Shown here: positions 6,882 to 10,870 of the stretch, in pieces | Numbering within the stretch: position 1 is the first letter of the stretch | Layout of the letters: every line of letters begins with the position of its first letter | Assembly: GCA_009712615.1 (NCBI GenBank) | Contig: WASR01000342.1 | Span: forward strand, 1-10,870 | DNA length: 10,870 nucleotides | Origin: Methanobacterium sp. | GTDB lineage: Archaea > Methanobacteriota > Methanobacteria > Methanobacteriales > Methanobacteriaceae | Direction of reading: 5' to 3' | Translations under genes and position numbers: made by a program | The notes under the pieces: model-generated | Told to the model about the DNA's origin: nothing | The model's input: the letters and a program-made list of their open reading frames with translations, nothing else | The model's database searches: none

Positions 6882-7742
6882 TTAAATTAGATCCCAGATC
6901 ATATCAGCAATTTCTGAGGGTCTGTCAGCCACATGTACGCCTGAATTTTCTAGGGCATTGATTTTGGTTTCTGCTGTACCAGAATTACCCTCTATTATTG
7001 CCCCAGCATGTCCCATTCTTTTACCTGCAGGAGCTGTTACACCAGCAATGTATGCAATAACAGGTTTGCTGATGTTTTCTTTTATATAATCTGCTGCTAT
7101 TTCCTCTGCATTTCCTCCAATTTCTCCAATCATAACCATTGCAGCGGTGTCATCGTCATCTTCAAATCTCTGAAGTACATCTGCAAAGTCAAGACCCACA
7201 ACAGGATCTCCTCCAATCCCCACGCAGGTGCTCTGTCCCATTCCAGCATTTGTGACCTGATTTGCGACTTCATAGGTGAGAGTTCCACTCCTAGATACGA
7301 TTCCTATGTTTCCTTCATTGAATATGTGTGTTGGCATAATTCCAAGTTTTCCAATTCCTGGGCTGATTATACCTGGAGTGTTAGGTCCAATCACAACAGT
7401 ATTTTCTTTTTTCGCATATTCCACTATATCCATGGAATCATGCACCGGAATGTGTTCTGTGATAATAACTGCGAGATCCAACTGTGAAATTGCTTCAAAT
7501 GCAGCATCCTTTGCAAATGATGCTGGAACAAAAATAATGGATGCATTTATATCCAGCTCATCTTTAGCCTCTTCAATGGAATTGTAGATTGGGAGTCCAT
7601 TGAAGTTTTGGCCCCCCTTACCAGGGCTGGTTCCAGCAACGATGTTGGTGTTGTATTTAAGCATCTGTTCGGCGTGGAAAGATCCCTGTTTACCAGTTAT
7701 TCCCTGAACAATGCATAGGGTATTTTCATCAAGAAATATCAT
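6882..7742 (-). CDS. sucD: Succinate-CoA ligase (ADP-forming), alpha subunit
   Basis: SucD with SucC interconverts succinate and succinyl-CoA; in methanogens lacking a full cycle it feeds the reductive branch to 2-oxoglutarate. The 286 residues match the family length. The N-terminal CoA-binding Rossmann domain shows [12 protein letters not shown] (12-23), TSPGKGG (38-44) and [10 protein letters not shown]. The ligase domain has [11 protein letters not shown] (148-158), GIGGDPV (175-181), GEIGG (206-210) and [10 protein letters not shown], in which His245 is the phosphohistidine. GGGGAGAT at 7747-7754 supports the ATG at 7742. The partner gene sucC is not in the window. An unrecognised gene ends 54 bases upstream on the same strand and the two may be co-transcribed; hmgA follows after 146 bases and may have its own promoter. 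Confidence 0.95.
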   Translation of the reverse strand: MIFLDENTLCIVQGITGKQGSFHAEQMLKYNTNIVAGTSPGKGGQNFNGLPIYNSIEEAKDELDINASIIFVPASFAKDAAFEAISQLDLAVIITEHIPVHDSMDIVEYAKKENTVVIGPNTPGIISPGIGKLGIMPTHIFNEGNIGIVSRSGTLTYEVANQVTNAGMGQSTCVGIGGDPVVGLDFADVLQRFEDDDDTAAMVMIGEIGGNAEEIAADYIKENISKPVIAYIAGVTAPAGKRMGHAGAIIEGNSGTAETKINALENSGVHVADRPSEIADMIWDLI

Positions 7743-7796
7743 TATTATCTCCCCTAATATTTTGAAATTTTTAACATTAACATAACAATTATTTTT

Positions 7797-8519
7797 TTAA
7801 CCTAATATTTTCATCCTCTGGGCGAGTGGAACAGAAAGATCCATAACATTCCCATTCATGAATGCTGAAACAGAAACTATCACACTTCCAGGAATTACAT
7901 AGGAAGGAGTTCCTCTTTTAACAAGATAAACATTTTTATTTCCCAAAGCAGCCCCCACCATTGCACCTGCAACGACTCCAACAGCTTCAATGTCTTCAAT
8001 TGTTGCAACAACTACAGGATCATCTGTTTCATCTGAAACAAAACCAACTCCAGGGATCTCAACAGTCCCGTGATTCCCACCACCAATGTCTGTAACATGA
8101 TCCATTCCTCTTGCTGCGTCCATGGAAGACTTAACCACATTTTTGACGAAGGGTTCTCCTCCATAGGTATCGAATGCTAGTATAACTGCATCAGGATAAC
8201 GATCCTGTCTGATCTTAGCTTCTGCATAGGATACTCCCTCTCCAGCACCTTGTGGCGTATCAGCAATTCCAGCAAGATCTCCAATGTCTTCAGCATTTTT
8301 TGATAAAACATCCACTATTGCTTTGTTTACAGTTTCAAGCATATTATCCTCTACAAAAGCACTGATCACAACATCATCACCAGTTACATTTGTTAAAGCT
8401 GCTTTGAATGCACCTGCATCCACAATTTCGTGTATATCTCTCTCGATATTCATTATCATGTTCTTACTACATGAAACATCATTGCATGAAACATCTGCTC
8501 CAATGGATGTTAATTTCAA
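7797..8519 (-). CDS. Conserved-looking protein of unknown function, 240 residues
   Basis: I do not recognise the family. The protein is soluble and acidic, with no signal peptide or clear membrane span. An N-terminal pair of cysteines (C12, C17; SCNDVSC) may be metal or disulfide related. Then comes a helical stretch (22-78), a Gly/Ala/Thr loop (IADTPQGAGEGVSYAEAKI, 85-103), the block DIGGGNHGTVEIPGVGF (144-160), a Gly/Ala-rich segment GVVAGAMVGAALGNKN (181-196) and a C-terminal TPSYVIPGSVIVSVS. The start is a TTG at 8519: AAGGTGAT at 8523-8530 sits three bases upstream, while internal ATGs have no such site. It reads toward sucD with a 54-base gap lacking a T-rich terminator, so co-transcription with sucD is likely. 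A link to succinyl-CoA metabolism is only a guess from position. Confidence 0.8.
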   Translation of the reverse strand: MKLTSIGADVSCNDVSCSKNMIMNIERDIHEIVDAGAFKAALTNVTGDDVVISAFVEDNMLETVNKAIVDVLSKNAEDIGDLAGIADTPQGAGEGVSYAEAKIRQDRYPDAVILAFDTYGGEPFVKNVVKSSMDAARGMDHVTDIGGGNHGTVEIPGVGFVSDETDDPVVVATIEDIEAVGVVAGAMVGAALGNKNVYLVKRGTPSYVIPGSVIVSVSAFMNGNVMDLSVPLAQRMKILG

Positions 8520-8522
8520 GGA

Positions 8523-8530
8523 ATCACCTT
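8523..8530 (-). promoter_or_regulatory. Ribosome binding site supporting a TTG start
   Basis: AAGGTGAT is a perfect match to the archaeal Shine-Dalgarno complement and lies three bases before TTG at 8519. It supports a non-ATG start for the unknown 240-residue protein. Confidence 0.65.
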
Positions 8531-8683
8531 TGATTTTTTAATAGGTAGGTTTAACAATTTTTAATCATTAAACAAACAGTTTATCTTCTTGTTTATTAAA
8601 ATAATATGTTTACAACGAATTTCTTCAAATTTTTTGTAAATAAATTTATTTAACTATATTATACGGCTATTTGGGAGAACTTA

Positions 8684-8712
8684 TTTTTATAGATTTTTGT
8701 ACCTACAGTACA
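8684..8712 (+). promoter_or_regulatory. aroD: Candidate aroD promoter with overlapping inverted repeat TGTAC-N5-GTACA
   Basis: TTTTTATAG resembles an archaeal TATA box. The inverted repeat TGTAC CTACA GTACA (8698-8712) falls between it and the expected transcription start near 8712-8716, the usual place for an archaeal repressor. Each arm matches five or six bases of TGTACA, the TRP box bound by TrpY in Methanothermobacter. The leader would be about 125 bases. Confidence 0.35.
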
Positions 8713-8794
8713 CATTTCCCCCACAATAACTTGTTTTTAATAGAATGGTGAATGATATTATTTAGTAAAGAGATAGAATTTAACTAAAACAAAA

Positions 8795-8812
8795 CTGAAA
8801 TTTTTATTTCAG
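8795..8812 (+). repeat. Inverted repeat CTGAAAT-N4-ATTTCAG before aroD
   Basis: Perfect 7-bp arms (8795-8801 and 8806-8812) around TTTT, ending 26 bases before the aroD start. It could be an operator or an RNA hairpin in the leader. Confidence 0.45.
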
Positions 8813-8838
8813 ATAATAAAAACCGTAACTAGGATGAA

Positions 8839-9516
8839 GTGAAACAATTGTTCGATAAAACCAGAATATGTGTACCAATTATAGAAAAAACATATGAATC
8901 TGCCTTGGAGTCATCTAAATTTTCTATTAATGCTGGAGCCGACATTTTAGAACTTAGGATTGATTTCATAGAAAATTCAAACCCTGATGATGTGAAGAGT
9001 CTTATTCAAGAAATAGACTTTCCAGTAATTGCAACCAATCGAAGAAAGGAAGAAAATGGATTTTTCAGTGGTTCAGAGTCAGATAGAATAGAAATTCTTT
9101 TAGAAGCTGCAAAGGTTGCTGAGATTGTGGATATAGAGCTGGGAACTGAATTGGATCATCTAAATAAAATTGTGAAAATCTCCAATCTGTCCATTATTTC
9201 ATTCCATGATTTTGAAAAAACCCCTGATGAAGATTTTTTATTGGAAATAGTGAATAAAGAACTGAAATTAGGGGATATGGCTAAATTTGCTGTCATGCCC
9301 AAAACAATGGCTGACACATTGGTTGTTTTAAATGTCCTCTCAAAGGTAGAAAATACTGTGGCCATATCAATGGGTGAAATGGGAAGCTACACCCGGGTTG
9401 TTGCACCACTTTTTGGATCTCCGATTACATTTGCATCCTATGAAAACAGCTCCGCTCCTGGACAGTTAAACATTGAAACAACCAAAGATTTCATCAATAA
9501 ACTATCGACAAATTAA
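8839..9516 (+). CDS. aroD: 3-dehydroquinate dehydratase, type I
   Basis: AroD removes water from 3-dehydroquinate, one step before AroE in the shikimate pathway, through a Schiff base. The 225 residues match the type I family: DILELRIDF with Glu38 and Arg40 that bind substrate, VIATNRRKEENG (63-74), IISFHDFEKTP with catalytic His123, MAKFAVMPKT with the Schiff-base Lys149, GEMGSYTRV with Arg186 and APGQLN with Gln209. The start is GTG at 8839; the nearby ATG at 8834 is out of frame and closes at once. AGGATGA just upstream is a weak ribosome site. The gene is separate from aroE and followed by ywbE after 121 bases with a T run between, so it is probably transcribed alone. Confidence 0.96.
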   Translation: MKQLFDKTRICVPIIEKTYESALESSKFSINAGADILELRIDFIENSNPDDVKSLIQEIDFPVIATNRRKEENGFFSGSESDRIEILLEAAKVAEIVDIELGTELDHLNKIVKISNLSIISFHDFEKTPDEDFLLEIVNKELKLGDMAKFAVMPKTMADTLVVLNVLSKVENTVAISMGEMGSYTRVVAPLFGSPITFASYENSSAPGQLNIETTKDFINKLSTN

Positions 9517-9529
9517 AAATTCATTTTTT
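9517..9529 (+). terminator. Poly-T end of aroD
   Basis: TTTTTT at 9524-9529 comes seven bases after the aroD TAA, with AAAAAT before it that could pair weakly. It is typical of archaeal T-run termination. Confidence 0.42.
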
Positions 9530-9559
9530 GATATAGCTAATTATTCATGGTTTAAATTA

Positions 9560-9589
9560 TCACTATTTTGAATGTTCCTAAAATAGTGA
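9560..9589 (+). repeat. Perfect 10-bp inverted repeat upstream of ywbE
   Basis: TCACTATTTT (9560-9569) and AAAATAGTGA (9580-9589) are exact reverse complements around a 10-base spacer. It lies after the aroD T run and just before the TATA-like GATATATT (9597-9604). With no T tail it is a poor terminator; a protein-binding site for ywbE control is the better reading. Confidence 0.6.
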
Positions 9590-9596
9590 ATGATAT

Positions 9597-9604
9597 GATA
9601 TATT
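9597..9604 (+). promoter_or_regulatory. TATA-like element for ywbE
   Basis: GATATATT stands about 34-41 bases before the ATG at 9638, giving a start near 9624-9630 and a very short leader, close to the GAGG ribosome site around 9622-9626. Reasonable but unproven. Confidence 0.35.
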
Positions 9605-9637
9605 TCAAGTTAAAAAAACGATGAGGACGTAAAAAAT

Positions 9638-9838
9638 ATGAATGGAAAAAACAGGAAGGATATAAAACCGGGAAAAGAAGTGTTTATAGTACTTAAAAAG
9701 GATCAAAGAACAGGAAAACTATCCAAGGGGGTAGTGGCCGATATTTTGACCAACAAATCATTCCATCCCCATGGCATAAAAGTTAGGCTATCAGACGGTA
9801 GGGTTGGAAGAGTCCAGGAAATTGTTGAAAGTGATTAA
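9638..9838 (+). CDS. ywbE: YwbE family protein (DUF2196)
   Basis: The 66-residue protein matches the small YwbE family found in bacteria and methanogens: NRKDIKPGKEVFIVLKKDQR, then TGKLSKGVVADILT, FHPHGIKVRL and DGRVGRVQEIV. The fold is expected to be a small all-beta, SH3/KOW-like barrel, and the basic surface suggests nucleic-acid binding, but no function is established. ATG at 9638 follows a GAGG motif. The family normally has about 60-70 residues, so it is complete. It stands alone between aroD and the convergent htpX, preceded by a perfect inverted repeat and a TATA-like element. Confidence 0.88.
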   Translation: MNGKNRKDIKPGKEVFIVLKKDQRTGKLSKGVVADILTNKSFHPHGIKVRLSDGRVGRVQEIVESD

Positions 9839-9854
9839 AAAAATTAAAAAAAAA
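9837..9854 (-). terminator. Double poly-T terminator of htpX
   Basis: On the minus strand, T9 (9846-9854) and then T7 (9837-9843) begin ten bases after the htpX TAG. The second run ends at the convergent ywbE stop. Confidence 0.55.
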
Positions 9855-9864
9855 TTGAACAGGC

Positions 9865-10824
9865 CTAAGCCAGTTCAGACAGTCTTTTTACTCTTTTCAC
9901 CATGTTGGGATGGGTGGATAAGAGTTCCATTACACTTTGACCAGTACTTACCTTAGTATCAGAGTACCTGAGCCGTGATAGTTCTTCTTCACTAATTTTT
10001 CCATCCATATCAAGATCCAACTGTTGTAAGTCGTTAATTTCGTTTCTAGCGTCAGTGACGTCATTTACAAAGAAAGCCTTATAACCTTCAACTTCCTTTA
10101 GTTCATCTTTGTTACTGGTTGCAGATCCGTAAACCAGTTTGTAAAGAGCACTTGCAAGGTAGTGGGGTTTGCATCCCAGATCCACGCTTCCTTGATCAGC
10201 GTAGTACTCTCTTGTTCTTGAAATGAACATTACTAGGAGCTGTCCAACAAAGTATGCTCCTAATGCACCTAAACCTATAATAATTCCATATCCGTTGTCT
10301 CTGTCTTGGAACAGCGTACTTATGAAGATGTAGTAACAGATCAGGGGAACAACGCTTATTAGGGTCATTACTATCATATCGCTGTGTTTGATATGGGACA
10401 TTTCATGACCTAACACTGCTTCAAGTTCTTTTTCATCAAGAATTCTTAAGATTCCCCTAGTTACACATATTCTGCCGTCTTTTTTGGTTCTTCCAAAGGC
10501 AAAGGCGTTGGGAACATTTATTTCTGAAATACCCACTTTAGGTTTTGGTACGCCTGCTTTCATTGCGAGATCTTCGATCATCGCATGTAACTTAGGTGCT
10601 TCATGTTCACTAACATAGTGCACTCCCATGGATCTTTCCACCATTTTGGGACCCAAGAGATACTGGATACAGATTACTGATATGGCGAAAACAACATAGA
10701 ATAGTGAGTATCCAATATGGAAGTAGGATAGTACGAGCGTTAGGATCAGATAAAGTATTACAAATTGAATTATCGGGGCTAAAAATAGCCTTAATTTAAG
10801 TGATAACGTATTCGATCTAACCAT
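9865..10824 (-). CDS. htpX: HtpX-like M48 membrane zinc protease with an EF-hand loop
   Basis: HtpX proteases cut damaged membrane proteins. The 319-residue sequence has two N-terminal membrane segments (about 14-33 and 38-57), the zinc motif in VLGHEMSHIKH (H140, E141, H144), two more hydrophobic segments (about 150-170 and 180-201) and the third zinc ligand Glu206 in SRTREYYAD. FAFGRTKKDGRICVTRGIL (108-126) and the end STHPNMVKRVKRL (303-315) are family hallmarks. Between the catalytic part and that end, residues 270-281 read DLDMDGKISEEE, a perfect 12-position EF-hand calcium loop flanked by helical sequence; this is not a general HtpX feature. AAGGAGATG about 11 bases upstream supports the ATG at 10824. 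It stands alone at the right edge. Confidence 0.93.
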   Translation of the reverse strand: MVRSNTLSLKLRLFLAPIIQFVILYLILTLVLSYFHIGYSLFYVVFAISVICIQYLLGPKMVERSMGVHYVSEHEAPKLHAMIEDLAMKAGVPKPKVGISEINVPNAFAFGRTKKDGRICVTRGILRILDEKELEAVLGHEMSHIKHSDMIVMTLISVVPLICYYIFISTLFQDRDNGYGIIIGLGALGAYFVGQLLVMFISRTREYYADQGSVDLGCKPHYLASALYKLVYGSATSNKDELKEVEGYKAFFVNDVTDARNEINDLQQLDLDMDGKISEEELSRLRYSDTKVSTGQSVMELLSTHPNMVKRVKRLSELA

Positions 10825-10870
10825 TTATTTTCACATCTCCTTTTAATTACCAATTGTTATTGAATGAAGT

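Larger units (their letters stand above)
8520..8838. promoter_or_regulatory. Divergent intergenic region between the unknown gene and aroD
   Basis: This 319-base stretch has no convincing gene. It holds TATA-like elements for the minus strand (ACATATTATT about 8600-8612; GTATAATATAGT about 8653-8664) and for the plus strand (TTTTTATAG at 8684-8692). It also contains a 16-bp AT palindrome (8637-8652), the inverted repeat TGTAC-N5-GTACA (8698-8712), a C5 run within 8713-8725, and the inverted repeat CTGAAAT-N4-ATTTCAG (8795-8812). Confidence 0.5.

Noticed and set aside
7008..7587. Open frames of 103-159 codons on the plus strand opposite sucD
   Set aside because: The translations are low in recognisable pattern, rich in Cys/Ser/His, lack ribosome sites and mirror a clear sucD on the other strand.
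8655..8725. Possible 18-codon leader peptide on the minus strand starting within the TGTGGGGGAAATG-like stretch
   Set aside because: Very short, no spacing between the G-rich stretch and the ATG, no regulatory codon run.

Overview
The window looks like chromosomal core DNA of an AT-rich, probably mesophilic methanogen of the order Methanobacteriales (Methanobacterium-like). The support is an archaeal HMG-CoA reductase, an archaeal RNA-ligase-partner PIN protein (UPF0278), a VIT1/CCC1-like membrane protein of the methanogen type, an N-terminal piece of the archaeal PIN-KH-ATPase family, Shine-Dalgarno sites of the AGGTGAT/GGAGAT type and poly-T terminators. The genus is inferred from protein character, not from a search. 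No mobile element, CRISPR array, tRNA or rRNA was seen.

Layout. Positions 1-1940 (minus) read as one transcript: hisS, then hisI, then the start of a PIN-domain ATPase that overlaps the hisI stop. Positions 2091-2753 (minus) hold the RNA ligase partner protein, divergent from aroE at 3032-3892 (plus). aroE is followed after 22 bases by a TatD-like metal hydrolase (3915-4760). That unit converges on a VIT1-like gene (4805-5389, minus). Further on the minus strand lie hmgA (5527-6735), sucD (6882-7742) and an unrecognised 240-residue gene (7797-8519). After a 319-base divergent intergenic region come aroD (8839-9516) and a ywbE-like small gene (9638-9838) on the plus strand, converging on htpX (9865-10824, minus).

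Functions. The window mixes shikimate-pathway genes (aroE, aroD), histidine biosynthesis and charging (hisI, hisS), the mevalonate step for archaeal lipids (hmgA), the succinyl-CoA ligase alpha subunit (sucD), RNA-related PIN proteins and membrane protein quality control (htpX). I see no single new multi-gene system.

Points that deserve a second look: an in-frame TAA splits an otherwise intact hmgA; a second early TAA cuts the PIN-ATPase at the window edge; HisI has Ser where the family has a zinc-binding Cys; HtpX carries a textbook EF-hand calcium loop; a TGTAC-N5-GTACA inverted repeat, reminiscent of the TrpY box, lies beside a TATA-like element upstream of aroD; and a perfect 10-bp inverted repeat precedes ywbE. 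The two stops and the Cys-to-Ser change could all be assembly or base-calling errors, so raw-read checks come first.
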